Shown here: positions 7,721 through 15,868 of the stretch, one piece after another | Layout of the letters: every line of letters starts with the position of its first letter | How positions within the stretch are numbered: position 1 is the stretch's first letter | From: Pseudohongiella sp. | GTDB lineage: Bacteria > Pseudomonadota > Gammaproteobacteria > Pseudomonadales > Pseudohongiellaceae | Reading direction: 5' to 3' | Assembly (NCBI GenBank): GCA_030652635.1 | Contig: JAUSPW010000276.1 | Span: 1 to 21,571 of the forward strand | Length of the DNA: 21,571 bases | Translations under genes and position numbers: made by a program | The notes under the pieces: generated by a model | Told to the model about the DNA's origin: nothing | The model's input: the letters and a program-made list of their open reading frames with translations, nothing else | Databases searched by the model: none

Positions 7721-9571
7721 ATGGAACAGGAAGTTTCTGTTGCGCGTGCGCAACAACTACTTGAGCCTGCGCTTAACATACTCAGGACAGTGTTTGGCTA
7801 CGAGGATTTTCGTGGGGCACAGGCTGAGATCATTCTTGAGCTGATACAAGGCCGCAGTGCCTTGGTACTGATGCCTACCGGCGGTGGCAAATCCCTTTGT
7901 TATCAAATCCCATCTTTGTTGCGGCCCGGTGTGGGCATTGTCATTTCGCCGCTGATTGCCTTGATGCAGGACCAGGTAGACGCTTTACGTGCTGCGGGCG
8001 TCCGAGCGGGTTTTATCAATTCGTCACTGAGTAATGACGATTATCAGTCTGTGATGCGCTCACTCAGACGTGGTGAATTGGATTTGTTGTATCTTGCACC
8101 TGAGCGGTTAAACCAGGCAGGTACTCTTGAGTTATTGGCAGGATTACAAATAGCGCTGTTTGCCATTGATGAGGCTCATTGTGTCTCTCAGTGGGGACAT
8201 GACTTTCGAGCAGACTATCTCTTGCTCAGCATATTGCACCAGCGCTTCCCCACTATTCCCCGCATTGCATTGACTGCCACAGCGGACGCCGCCACACGTG
8301 AAGAAATTATCAATCGTTTGGAGTTGCAGGATGCCCGGCATTTTGTAACAGGTTTTGATCGACCCAATATCCAGTATCGAATCACTCAAAAACGAAATCC
8401 TCGCCAACAGTTGCTGGAGTTTTTGCGTCGCGAACACAGTGGGGATGCGGGCATCATTTACTGTCTGTCGCGCAAAAAAACAGAAGAGACAGCGTTTTGG
8501 CTTGAACAGCAGGGTTTCACGGCATTGCCATACCATGCGGGTCTGAGCTCAGCCGACAGATTACGTCATCAGCAACGGTTTCTGCGTGAAGACGGCGTAA
8601 TTGTTGTCGCCACTATTGCGTTTGGTATGGGTATCGATAAACCCGACGTGCGCTTTATCGTGCATCTGGATCTGCCTAAAAGCATCGAGTCCTACTATCA
8701 GGAAACCGGGCGCGCAGGGCGCGATGGAGAACCTGCTACTGCCTGGATGGTATACGGCCTGCAGGATGTCATCAAACTGCGCCAGATGATGGACGAGTCC
8801 CAAGGTAATGAGCAGTTCAAACGTCTGGAACGTATCCGACTGGATGCCATGCTGGGGCTGTGTGAAATCACCAGCTGTCGCAGGCAGTCTTTGCGACAGT
8901 ATTTTGGGGAGGAGGCGCCAGATCGTTGTGACAATTGTGATGCGTGCTTGAACCCTGCGCCGACCTGGGACGGCACCGTTGCTGCCCAAAAGGCCCTGTC
9001 TTGTGTCTATCGAACTGGCCAGCGCTTTGGAGTTGCCTACCTGATTGAGGTGCTTTCCGGTTTGGAGAGTGAGCGCGTTTTGCAAAATGGACACCACAAT
9101 CTCAGCACGTTTGGCATTGGCAGAGAGCTAGACAAGTCGCAATGGCAGTCGGTTTTCAGGCAATTGGTAGCAAGAGGATTTCTAGGCGTTGATCACAATA
9201 GTTTTGGTGGACTGTATTTGACGGCGCGCGCCCGCCCGGTATTAAGGGGTGAAGAAACGATGCGCTTGCGTGAAGATGTGCAAGAGGTAACCGCCAAGGG
9301 TACCCGTCAACGCAACACAGACTCGGGTATGCTGCCGGAAGATCGACGTTTGTTTGAGGCGTTGCGTCTGTGCCGTAAACATCTGGCGGAGCAATTTGAT
9401 GTGCCGCCATATGTGATATTCCATGATGCGACGCTGCTCGATATGGTGCATCTAAGACCATTAAATGCCCAGCAATTGTTGTCTGTAAATGGTGTGGGTC
9501 AGGGGAAACTGGCCAAATACGGTGATGCATTTTTGCGCATAATCAATGAGCACGAACTTGATCTGGTATAG
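7721..9571 (+). CDS. recQ: ATP-dependent DNA helicase RecQ
   Basis: A 616-residue 3'-5' superfamily-2 helicase, close to E. coli RecQ (609), acting in recombination and replication-fork repair. Walker A MPTGGGKS is at 51-58, DEAHCVSQWGHDFR begins at 150, LTATAD lies at ~184-189, and motif VI QETGRAGRDG is at 327-336. The RQC zinc site has Cys386, Cys403, Cys406 and Cys409, with the same spacing as in E. coli. A winged-helix region follows, then an HRDC domain at ~538-612 (PPYVIFHDATLLDMV, LLSVNGVGQGKLAKYGDAFL). All key residues are present. ATG 7721 is chosen one base after the DUF3014 stop; the frame stays open upstream inside that gene to 7646, which would add 25 unrelated residues. It is cytoplasmic. 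Translation probably depends on the upstream gene. Confidence 0.97.
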   Translation: MEQEVSVARAQQLLEPALNILRTVFGYEDFRGAQAEIILELIQGRSALVLMPTGGGKSLCYQIPSLLRPGVGIVISPLIALMQDQVDALRAAGVRAGFINSSLSNDDYQSVMRSLRRGELDLLYLAPERLNQAGTLELLAGLQIALFAIDEAHCVSQWGHDFRADYLLLSILHQRFPTIPRIALTATADAATREEIINRLELQDARHFVTGFDRPNIQYRITQKRNPRQQLLEFLRREHSGDAGIIYCLSRKKTEETAFWLEQQGFTALPYHAGLSSADRLRHQQRFLREDGVIVVATIAFGMGIDKPDVRFIVHLDLPKSIESYYQETGRAGRDGEPATAWMVYGLQDVIKLRQMMDESQGNEQFKRLERIRLDAMLGLCEITSCRRQSLRQYFGEEAPDRCDNCDACLNPAPTWDGTVAAQKALSCVYRTGQRFGVAYLIEVLSGLESERVLQNGHHNLSTFGIGRELDKSQWQSVFRQLVARGFLGVDHNSFGGLYLTARARPVLRGEETMRLREDVQEVTAKGTRQRNTDSGMLPEDRRLFEALRLCRKHLAEQFDVPPYVIFHDATLLDMVHLRPLNAQQLLSVNGVGQGKLAKYGDAFLRIINEHELDLV

Positions 9572-9634
9572 AATGCGCGCGTTTTGGCCAGCGCCGGTTT
9601 TACGTTCCGGTGAGCAGATTGGAGTATCTTATTG

Positions 9635-10636
9635 ATGAATAAGCCTATTGTGGTGGCGGCAATGTATCGCTTTGTCCGCCTGGAAGATTTTGAGGCCTTG
9701 CGAGCGCCTTTGCATAAAGTGATGATGGACAATTCTGTTCGAGGGACATTATTGCTGGCGCGCGAAGGCGTTAATGGTACGATCGCGGGCACTCGGTCTG
9801 GCATTGACGCCGTGATGGCGTGGATCCGTTCTGATGAGCGTCTCGCCCCTATTGAAACAAAAGAGTCTTTGGCAGACGAAAATCCGTTTTACCGCACCAA
9901 GGTCAAACTCAAAAGCGAGATTGTGACTATGGGGGTAGAGGATATCGATCCTTGCCACATTGTTGGAACCTATGTGAGGCCACAGGACTGGAATGCATTA
10001 ATTTCCGATCCTGAGGTGTTGTTGATTGATACGCGCAACCACTACGAATACGAAATTGGTACGTTCGAGCGGGCGGTGAATCCTGAGACTGATGCCTTTC
10101 GAGAGTTTCCGGACTTTGTACAACAACATCTTGATCCGGCACGACACAAAAAAGTGGCGATGTTTTGCACCGGCGGTATTCGCTGTGAAAAGTCGACTGC
10201 ATTTCTGAAACAGAACGGGTTCAGCGAGGTTTACCATCTTCAGGGCGGCATTCTCAAGTATCTGGAGGAAGTGCCGGAAGAGCAGTCCTTGTGGCGTGGC
10301 GAGTGTTTTGTATTTGATAACCGGGTAACGGTCAATCATAGTCTTGAGCGTGGGAGCTACGATCAGTGCCATGCCTGCCGTATGCCAATAACCGACGATG
10401 AGAAAAAGTCGAAACACTTCAAACCGGGCATCAGTTGCCCGCATTGTTACGATCGCCACACTCAGGAAAAGGTGGAGCGGTTTGCAGAGCGTGAACGTCA
10501 GATGCAACTGGCGCGTGAGCGCGGCGAAACCCACATCGGCGAACCAATGTCGCTGGTTATTCAGGAGCGTCGTCGTGAGAAAATTGCGGCCAAAGAGGCA
10601 CAGCGCAAAGCCTCAAACCCACGTGCTATTCCTTAA
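9635..10636 (+). CDS. trhO: tRNA uridine(34) hydroxylase TrhO (rhodanese-domain protein, YceA family)
   Basis: A 333-residue protein of the YceA/TrhO family, which in E. coli hydroxylates U34 of certain tRNAs on the way to 5-(carboxy)methoxyuridine. The N-terminal acylphosphatase-like region has GTLLLAREGVNGTIAG and FYRTKVKLKSEIV. The central rhodanese domain begins VLLIDTRNHYEYEIGTF and carries the active-site loop CTGGIRCEK (Cys178, Cys184). The C-terminal extension has Cys245-x2-Cys248 and Cys268-x2-Cys271, a likely metal site, then a charged helical tail. GGAG (9621-9624) precedes both ATG 9635 and a TTG three bases earlier; ATG is preferred. It starts 63 bases after recQ, so it may share transcription. 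The last 11 bases overlap the convergent DUF1653 gene. Confidence 0.95.
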   Translation: MNKPIVVAAMYRFVRLEDFEALRAPLHKVMMDNSVRGTLLLAREGVNGTIAGTRSGIDAVMAWIRSDERLAPIETKESLADENPFYRTKVKLKSEIVTMGVEDIDPCHIVGTYVRPQDWNALISDPEVLLIDTRNHYEYEIGTFERAVNPETDAFREFPDFVQQHLDPARHKKVAMFCTGGIRCEKSTAFLKQNGFSEVYHLQGGILKYLEEVPEEQSLWRGECFVFDNRVTVNHSLERGSYDQCHACRMPITDDEKKSKHFKPGISCPHCYDRHTQEKVERFAERERQMQLARERGETHIGEPMSLVIQERRREKIAAKEAQRKASNPRAIP

Positions 10637-10880
10637 AAGTCATCTCGGCTGACTTATCCTCTCTATCGATGCCTAGGTATTCAAATCTGGGCATTGATTT
10701 CCCTTCATAGACGACTGATTCAGTGAACATTGCCAATGGGCGCACCCACAATCCACGCTCACCGTATTGTGGACGGTACACTACCAGCCACTCTTCGGTT
10801 TCGCTATGACGGGCAAGTCCCAGTACGTCGTAAAGAGGCCCCTTGTAGTGCCGATAAGTGCCGATTGCTAATTCTGCCAT
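10626..10880 (-). CDS. DUF1653 domain-containing protein
   Basis: A small cytoplasmic protein of 84 residues from ATG 10880. The whole length fits DUF1653: GTYRHYKGPLYDVLGLARHSETEEWLVVYR and GERGLWVRPLAMF, then PRFEYLG near the end. The biochemical function of this family is not known to me. A TTG at 10895, adding MRELS, has a better-spaced AGGA and cannot be excluded. The 3' end overlaps trhO by 11 bases in convergent orientation. A weak hairpin (AAGTCA and TGACTT, 10637-10655) lies inside its last codons. Confidence 0.85.
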   Translation of the reverse strand: MAELAIGTYRHYKGPLYDVLGLARHSETEEWLVVYRPQYGERGLWVRPLAMFTESVVYEGKSMPRFEYLGIDREDKSAEMTFKE

Positions 10881-11052
10881 GCTGAGTTCTCGCAAATCCT
10901 TTCCTGGTTCAAGTATCGAGCGGTGACTGACGGTGCAACCACAAGTTTATCAGTCTGGTGAGAACAGTTGCAGACTAAAAACATGCGAAAACCTGCAGCC
11001 TGCATTACACTCTGGCAAAGCAGTGAAGCTTTTCCAAAAACTGGAGGAAAAA

Positions 11053-11382
11053 ATGCGTAGTTTTCAAATTTCTGTACTGTTGTTTGTGTCAATTGCCCTG
11101 GCTGCTTGTGCGTCAACACCGCCCGCTCCGAGCAAGGCTGAGTTGATTATTGGGGCATGGTCTGCCGAGATTCAAGGCCAGTCCATGACGCTTGTGTATG
11201 GTGAAGCCGATGTGACTGTTCGTGAGTTTGGCATGAGTTTCCCCTACGAATGGGTGGACGCAGACAATATTCGTCTGAATGCCATGGGGCAGGAAGTTGT
11301 CAGTCGTGTCGAGTTTGACTCGCCTGAACAGATGCGCCAGTCCGCAGACGGACAGGAACAAATATTCCGGCGAGTGCAATAA
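11053..11382 (+). CDS. Small predicted outer-membrane lipoprotein, lipocalin-like
   Basis: A 109-residue protein. Residues 1-18 are a lipoprotein signal, with the lipobox LAAC and acylated Cys19 followed by Ala, which predicts outer-membrane sorting. The mature ~91 residues (IIGAWSAEIQGQSMTLVYG, then MSFPYEWVDADNIRL, then VSRVEFDSPEQM) show alternating strands reminiscent of small lipocalin-like or META-type beta-barrel domains. I cannot assign a family. GGAGG lies 5 bases before ATG 11053; the frame is open back to 10933, but the lipobox fixes the start. It is divergent from the DUF1653 gene and ends 32 bases before the convergent kinase gene. It may be monocistronic. Confidence 0.8.
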   Translation: MRSFQISVLLFVSIALAACASTPPAPSKAELIIGAWSAEIQGQSMTLVYGEADVTVREFGMSFPYEWVDADNIRLNAMGQEVVSRVEFDSPEQMRQSADGQEQIFRRVQ

Positions 11383-11392
11383 CTCAATTGGC

Positions 11393-11415
11393 ACGCGGGT
11401 GATACACCAGCGCGT
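11393..11415. terminator. GC-rich hairpin between convergent lipoprotein and kinase genes, possible bidirectional terminator
   Basis: Nine base pairs can form around the 3-base loop ATA (11402-11404): GGTG with CACC, then CGCG with CGCG across a 2-base bulge, and an outer A-T pair. It fills the gap between the two stops and touches the kinase stop codon. No U-tract follows on either strand, so termination is unproven. Confidence 0.35.
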
Positions 11416-12425
11416 CAAGCAGAGCGAGAGGCATAGAACTTTGCAAGAATCTCCTGATGGCGATCAGGAGCCAGTCTTGGGCCAAACTCTGAGACAACCG
11501 TCGCAGATGCCAGGCTGGCAAGGTCTCCTGCGTCCTTGAAAGACATGCCTTGTGTCAGGCCAAACATAAAAGCGCCTGAGAACATGTCTCCTGCGCCATT
11601 GGTGTCTACAGCTATTACTTTGTGTGGGGCGATTTCAATAAAGTCCGAGCCATCAAAAAGCAGCGCTCCATGAGCGCCGCGAGTGATGGCAAACTGTTTG
11701 GCAACAGAACCTATTTTTTTGCAGGCGGCATCAAAATCCTGTTCGCCTGACCAGATCTTTGCCTCTTTTTCGTTGCAAAACAACAGATCCACACCACTAC
11801 CAATCAACTCATTTACGCCATCACAGAAATATTCCACCATGGCTGGGTCGGAGAAGGTAAGAGCAGTTTTGACCTTGCTGCTTTCAGCGTGTTGTTTGAG
11901 TTTTATGCCAGCGAGACGAGCAGATTCCGACGTTACCAAATACCCTTCGATGTAGACATATTGCGCGGTAGCTGCAGCTGGAAGATTCAGGTCCTCAGTT
12001 GCTACATACTGGGAAATTCCCAGATGTGTAAGCATGGTGCGTTCGGCGTCAGGCGTCACCATCACAATACAGCGTCCTGTGTGCCCGTCTTCACGTTCCG
12101 CACTCAGGTTCGTTTGAATGTTCTGAGTGCCAAGTTCGGCAACATAGAAATCTCCAGACTCATCGTTTGCCACTTTGCATGTGTAGAAAGCTTTTCCGCC
12201 AAACTGGCTTAGCGCATACAAGGAGTTTGCCGCAGAGCCACCGCCCGCCCGCTTTTTCATTTGGTAGCGACGATTCAGCAAGGACAGTAACTGTTCCTGT
12301 TGTGTTTCGTCGATCAGAGTCATAAAGCCTTTTTGGATGCCCGCCTCGGCAAAAAATGCATCTTCCACCTCGAATTCTTTGTCGACCAGTGCGTTACCAA
12401 TTCCGTACACGTCCAGCTTTGTCAT
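11415..12425 (-). CDS. PfkB-family carbohydrate kinase, adenosine-kinase-like
   Basis: A 336-residue ribokinase-fold sugar or nucleoside kinase. The N-terminal DVYGIGNALVD and the substrate-side GGGSAANSLYALSQFGGKAFY match the adenosine kinase-like subgroup of PfkB proteins. The C-terminal signature AVDTNGAGDMFSGAFMFGL holds the catalytic Asp and the anion hole. ITRGAHGALLFDG is the usual nucleotide-binding strand. The reaction would be ATP-dependent phosphorylation of adenosine, or of a sugar such as inosine or ribose derivatives; specificity is not certain. GGAAA lies about 9 bases before ATG 12425. It starts 49 bases after hemL on the same strand, so it could be the last gene of that operon or have its own promoter. 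Confidence 0.9.
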   Translation of the reverse strand: MTKLDVYGIGNALVDKEFEVEDAFFAEAGIQKGFMTLIDETQQEQLLSLLNRRYQMKKRAGGGSAANSLYALSQFGGKAFYTCKVANDESGDFYVAELGTQNIQTNLSAEREDGHTGRCIVMVTPDAERTMLTHLGISQYVATEDLNLPAAATAQYVYIEGYLVTSESARLAGIKLKQHAESSKVKTALTFSDPAMVEYFCDGVNELIGSGVDLLFCNEKEAKIWSGEQDFDAACKKIGSVAKQFAITRGAHGALLFDGSDFIEIAPHKVIAVDTNGAGDMFSGAFMFGLTQGMSFKDAGDLASLASATVVSEFGPRLAPDRHQEILAKFYASRSA

Positions 12426-12474
12426 TTAAAGTATTTCCGATCTGCGTATAAGTTGTTTTAAGGATGGCTGTGTT

Positions 12475-13782
12475 TTAAAGCCCTGCAAATGCCTTTTCAG
12501 CTCCGGAAAGCGTTTGTTTGATTTCCAGTTGCCCGTGCGCAGCCGAGACAAAGCCAGCCTCAAAAGCGGAGGGCGCCAAGTAGATGTTGTTTTCAAGCAT
12601 AAGGTGGAAGTAACGCTTGAATTGTGCAACGTTGCAGGCCATGACCTGTTCAAACGTCGTCACTTTTGCTTCAGTTGTGAAGAAACAACCAAACATGCCG
12701 CCCACCTGATTGGTAGTGAACGGAACATCTGCCCGATCAGCTCGCTCCTGCAGTCCTGCCAGCATCTCGGCTGTATTTGCGGTCAAGGATTCATAAAACC
12801 CAGGCTTTTGAATTTCCTTCAGCATAGCCAGGCCAGCCGCTACTGCCAACGGGCTGCCGGCAAGAGTTCCAGCCTGATAGACAGCGCCCAGTGGGGCTAT
12901 ACAATTCATTATGTCTGCTCTACCGCCAAATGCACCGACCGGTAAGCCGCCACCGATCACTTTACCCAGCGTGGTCAAATCAGGTGTCACGCCATAAACA
13001 GACTGCGCGCCGCCTAGTGCTGTCCTGAAACCTGTCATTACCTCATCAAAAATCAATACACTTCCATGCTGAGTGCACAGCTCCCGCATAGTTTCCAAGA
13101 ATCCGGGTATGGGCGGCACAAGATTCATATTGCCGGCGACTGGCTCAACAATAATGCATGCAATGCTGTCCTCCTCCTTTGCAAACAGGGATTTCATGGC
13201 ATCAATGTCATTGTAGGGCAGGACATAAGTCAGATCAGTGTAGGCTTTCGGAACGCCCAGAGAATCAGGTTCACCCAGGGTGAGAGCGCCGGAGCCTGCT
13301 TTGACCAGCAGCCCATCAACGTGACCATGATAACAGCCCTCAAATTTCACGACTTTGTCTCGGCGGGTGAAGCCGCGGGCTAATCGAATTGCGCTCATGG
13401 TAGCCTCGGTACCTGAGGTAACAAGGCGAACTTTTTCAATCGACGGAACCAGCTTGCAAATGGTTTTAGCTATTTCAACTTCAGCAGCGGTTGATGCCCC
13501 GTAACCCAGACCGAGCGCGAGTTGGGTTTGCAGCGCATTTATGACTGCTGGGTGGCAATGCCCGAGGATCAGAGGACCCCATGCTCCGACATAATCAACA
13601 TATCGATTGTTATCTTCGTCGATCAACCATGCGCCTTCACCGTGGTTAAAAAACAGGGGTGTACCCCCAACGCCACGAAAGGCTCTGACGGGAGAGTTTA
13701 CGCCGCCGGGTATATAAATTTGCGCTTCTTCAAAAAGCGCAGCAGAGCGGTTGGTGCTCATCTTTGGGTGCTGTTCAGACAC
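12475..13782 (-). CDS. hemL: Glutamate-1-semialdehyde 2,1-aminomutase
   Basis: A 435-residue PLP enzyme of aminotransferase class III, converting glutamate-1-semialdehyde to 5-aminolevulinate in the C5 heme pathway. Seen are IPGGVNSPVRAFRGVGG at the N terminus, LVTSGTEATMSAIRLARG, FEGCYHGHVDGLLVKAGSG, IFDEVMTGFR, and the PLP lysine in TLGKVIGGGLPVGAFGG. QAGTLAGSPLAVAAG follows. Length fits the family. GTG 13782 is preferred because AGAGGAAG, formed by the end of thiE, lies 8 bases upstream; ATG 13761 is an alternative without a ribosome site. It starts 5 bases after the thiE stop and is probably co-translated. HemJ, encoded upstream in the same unit, acts later in the same pathway. Confidence 0.97.
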   Translation of the reverse strand: MSEQHPKMSTNRSAALFEEAQIYIPGGVNSPVRAFRGVGGTPLFFNHGEGAWLIDEDNNRYVDYVGAWGPLILGHCHPAVINALQTQLALGLGYGASTAAEVEIAKTICKLVPSIEKVRLVTSGTEATMSAIRLARGFTRRDKVVKFEGCYHGHVDGLLVKAGSGALTLGEPDSLGVPKAYTDLTYVLPYNDIDAMKSLFAKEEDSIACIIVEPVAGNMNLVPPIPGFLETMRELCTQHGSVLIFDEVMTGFRTALGGAQSVYGVTPDLTTLGKVIGGGLPVGAFGGRADIMNCIAPLGAVYQAGTLAGSPLAVAAGLAMLKEIQKPGFYESLTANTAEMLAGLQERADRADVPFTTNQVGGMFGCFFTTEAKVTTFEQVMACNVAQFKRYFHLMLENNIYLAPSAFEAGFVSAAHGQLEIKQTLSGAEKAFAGL

Positions 13783-13787
13783 AATAA

Positions 13788-14441
13788 CTACTTCCTCTGT
13801 TGGGCAAAAAGTGTGGACAAGGTTTTAGCGCGGGCAGAAACCTCGTCGCTTGAAAAAAGGTAATTGATTACCGCAATCATGTCGGCCCCGGCATCAATAA
13901 GTGATTGTGCGTTGTTTGCGTTAACGCCGCCAATCGCCACGATAGGAAGGCTGGTTTTCAGTCGAATTCGCTTTAGGTCGGTAATACTTGCTGCGGGCGC
14001 TTCTGGTTTTGTTTTTGAGTCAAAAAAGCGGCCCAGCGCAACATAATCTGCTCCCAGTTTTTCGGAAGATTCAACCAACTCATCACTGTTGTGGCAAGTA
14101 ACGCCAATTATTGCATCCGGTCCAAGCCTGTATCGCGCTTCTGCGATGTGCATGTCTCTTTGTCCAATATGTACGCCGTCAGCATTGGCCGCCTGGCATA
14201 AATCAATATCATCGTTGATCAGTAACAGTGCGTTGTACTGACGGCATAGTCTCAAGAGAGCTGCAGCCGTTTCCCTGCGGCTTGCAAATGATTGCAGGTC
14301 TTCCGCCCCGGACTTGCTGCGATATTGCAGAACCGACACACCACCTTGCAGCGCTGACTCGCATGCGGACAATAGAGCGCTCCCAGGGAGCAGTATTTCA
14401 TCAGTAATGGCATACAAGCCTGACAGCGATTGATGGTGCAC
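13788..14441 (-). CDS. thiE: Thiamine-phosphate synthase
   Basis: A 217-residue TIM-barrel enzyme joining HMP-pyrophosphate and thiazole phosphate to give thiamine monophosphate. Motifs are GLYAITDE near the N terminus, GGVSVLQYRSK (pyrophosphate and Mg binding), LLINDDIDLCQAANADGVHIGQRD, GVTCHNSDEL, YVALGRFFDSKTKPEAP, and PIVAIGGVNANNAQSLIDAGADMIAVI. The start is uncertain. GTG 14441 is chosen because it gives the usual length and has AGGA about 9 bases upstream; the frame is open to TTG 14507, which would add a 22-residue unrelated N terminus. It lies between thiD and hemL on one strand. No TPP riboswitch was recognised upstream of the operon. Confidence 0.94.
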   Translation of the reverse strand: MHHQSLSGLYAITDEILLPGSALLSACESALQGGVSVLQYRSKSGAEDLQSFASRRETAAALLRLCRQYNALLLINDDIDLCQAANADGVHIGQRDMHIAEARYRLGPDAIIGVTCHNSDELVESSEKLGADYVALGRFFDSKTKPEAPAASITDLKRIRLKTSLPIVAIGGVNANNAQSLIDAGADMIAVINYLFSSDEVSARAKTLSTLFAQQRK

Positions 14442-14528
14442 CAAGGATTTTCCTGAGAACGCGGTGTAATTTTGGATAAGAGCCCATTCTATCAGAGGGT
14501 GAATCAACAGAGACTGATTACGTGTATG

Positions 14529-15314
14529 TTAAACTCGTCTGTCGGGCAAACATTGTCCGGAACTGCGCGGCATGGCTCTGTTCAGGGCGTTCCAGGTAAA
14601 TTGTTGCGCATTAAATGCGGCATTGGAGACATCAAAGCCTTGTGCGATGCCTGCCGCCATTGCGCTAGCCAACGTACAGCCTGAGCCGTGGTACTCATGC
14701 GTTAGGCGTGGCCATGACCAGGATTGATCCAGTTGATCCGGAGGACAGCTGAAGAGTCGATTGGTGACATCCGGGCTCGTGCGATGCGTCCCTGTCAACA
14801 GAACGTATTGGCATCCATAATTGCAAATATCCTTGAGCGCGTCATTCTCTGATAGCGACAAGGGGCTCAGACGACTGAGTTCTTGCGTGTTGGGAGTCAA
14901 AATCTGGCAGTTCGGCAGAATCAGAGTTTTGTATTCTTCAATGATGTCATTGTTACCAAAGTCATAGCCACCTCCAGCTTTTAGTACTGGGTCTGCGATA
15001 ACCGGTATCTTTTTGTTTTGACGCAATATATCAGCGATAACCTTAAGCGTGTTGACGCTGTCGATTAATCCCAGTTTGATCGCGCTGATGGTTAATCCTG
15101 ATTCCAATAAGGCATCAAACTGGCGCCTTATCAAATCTGGGTTAACCGACTGAGTTTCAAGGACATTCGAGGTCGTTTGCACCGTCAGCGAGCTGACGAT
15201 TGGAAGCGCATGACAGTTCATTGCTGCCAGAGTCTCAATATCAGCCTGTATGCCAGCTCCGCCTGTTGGATCGAGCCCGGAAATGCATAATATCATCGGC
15301 TTACAATGATCCAC
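14529..15314 (-). CDS. thiD: Hydroxymethylpyrimidine/phosphomethylpyrimidine kinase
   Basis: A 261-residue ribokinase-fold enzyme making HMP-pyrophosphate for thiamine synthesis by two successive phosphorylations. Motifs are CISGLDPTGGAGIQADIETL, SSLTVQTTSNV, AIKLGLI, VIADPVLKAGGG, ILTPNTQEL, VLLTGTHR, and the catalytic HGSGCTLASAMAAGIAQG. GTG 15314 has GGAGAG 6 bases upstream and is preferred over ATG 15296. It starts 30 bases after hemJ and is followed by thiE, which uses its product. Confidence 0.95.
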   Translation of the reverse strand: MDHCKPMILCISGLDPTGGAGIQADIETLAAMNCHALPIVSSLTVQTTSNVLETQSVNPDLIRRQFDALLESGLTISAIKLGLIDSVNTLKVIADILRQNKKIPVIADPVLKAGGGYDFGNNDIIEEYKTLILPNCQILTPNTQELSRLSPLSLSENDALKDICNYGCQYVLLTGTHRTSPDVTNRLFSCPPDQLDQSWSWPRLTHEYHGSGCTLASAMAAGIAQGFDVSNAAFNAQQFTWNALNRAMPRSSGQCLPDRRV

Positions 15315-15344
15315 TACATACTCTCCTGCCGACGCAGTTCGATA

Positions 15345-15767
15345 TTAAAAAGGCTTAACTACAACCAGGATTACAATAGCGATCAGCGCAACAACGGGTA
15401 TCTCGTTAAAATATCGAAAAAAGACGTGGCTATGCGTGTTGCGTCCATCGCGGAAGCGCGCCCAAAACCATCCGCAGCTGATGTGATAGGCGATTAGCAG
15501 CGCTACCAGGCTAAGTTTTGCGTGCAACCAGCCTTGGCTGAGATAGAAATCCGGGGCGGACGCAATTAACCATGCACCAAAAATCACCGTAGCAATTGCA
15601 GATGGAGTCATTATTCCGCGATACAATTTTCGCTCCATAATGATGAAGCGATCTTTACTGGTCTGATCCTCACTCATGGCGTGATAGACAAAAAGTCTGG
15701 GCATATAAAAGATACCGGCGAACCAACAAATCACAGAAATGATATGAAGTGCTTCAATCCAGGCCAT
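15345..15767 (-). CDS. hemJ: Protoporphyrinogen IX oxidase HemJ (CopD-like membrane protein)
   Basis: A 140-residue inner-membrane protein with four predicted helices. It matches the HemJ (formerly UPF0093) family: EALHIISVICWFAGIFYMPRL followed by FVYHA, with the conserved-type His8 and His29 and the Arg between them; KLYRGIMTPSAIATVIFG; and WLHAKLSLVALLIAYH. HemJ oxidises protoporphyrinogen IX to protoporphyrin IX and is thought to carry heme. GAGGAA lies 6 bases before ATG 15767. It appears to head the minus-strand unit hemJ-thiD-thiE-hemL. It is divergent from argC, with a perfect inverted repeat in the shared upstream region. Confidence 0.9.
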   Translation of the reverse strand: MAWIEALHIISVICWFAGIFYMPRLFVYHAMSEDQTSKDRFIIMERKLYRGIMTPSAIATVIFGAWLIASAPDFYLSQGWLHAKLSLVALLIAYHISCGWFWARFRDGRNTHSHVFFRYFNEIPVVALIAIVILVVVKPF

Positions 15768-15839
15768 GGTATTTCCTCATTGTAAACTTGTACTGCTTGT
15801 GGCTGATTATGCCGCTGTGTCTTGATGCAGTACAGCAAA

Positions 15840-15868
15840 TATCACCGCAACAAAGATATGCGGTGATA
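15840..15868. repeat. Perfect 10-bp inverted repeat between hemJ and argC
   Basis: TATCACCGCA (15840-15849) and its exact complement TGCGGTGATA (15859-15868) flank a 9-base spacer. No T-run follows on the plus strand, so it is not a standard terminator for a plus-strand transcript. A -10-like TAGAAT (15867-15872) directly abuts the right arm and faces argC, with no good -35. An operator or an mRNA hairpin are both possible. Confidence 0.75.

Noticed and set aside
10637..10655. Hairpin AAGTCA/TGACTT at the trhO-DUF1653 junction as a terminator
   Set aside because: The stem is only 6 bp with two G-C pairs, and no real U-tract follows, so it is not listed as a terminator.
13171..13180. Internal Shine-Dalgarno-like AAAGGAGGAG within hemL
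   Set aside because: The following ATG is out of frame and stops after four codons; it simply encodes Lys-Glu-Glu.
14442..14507. Extended thiE N terminus from TTG 14507
   Set aside because: The 22 extra residues are unlike ThiE and lack a good ribosome site; GTG 14441 fits the family length.
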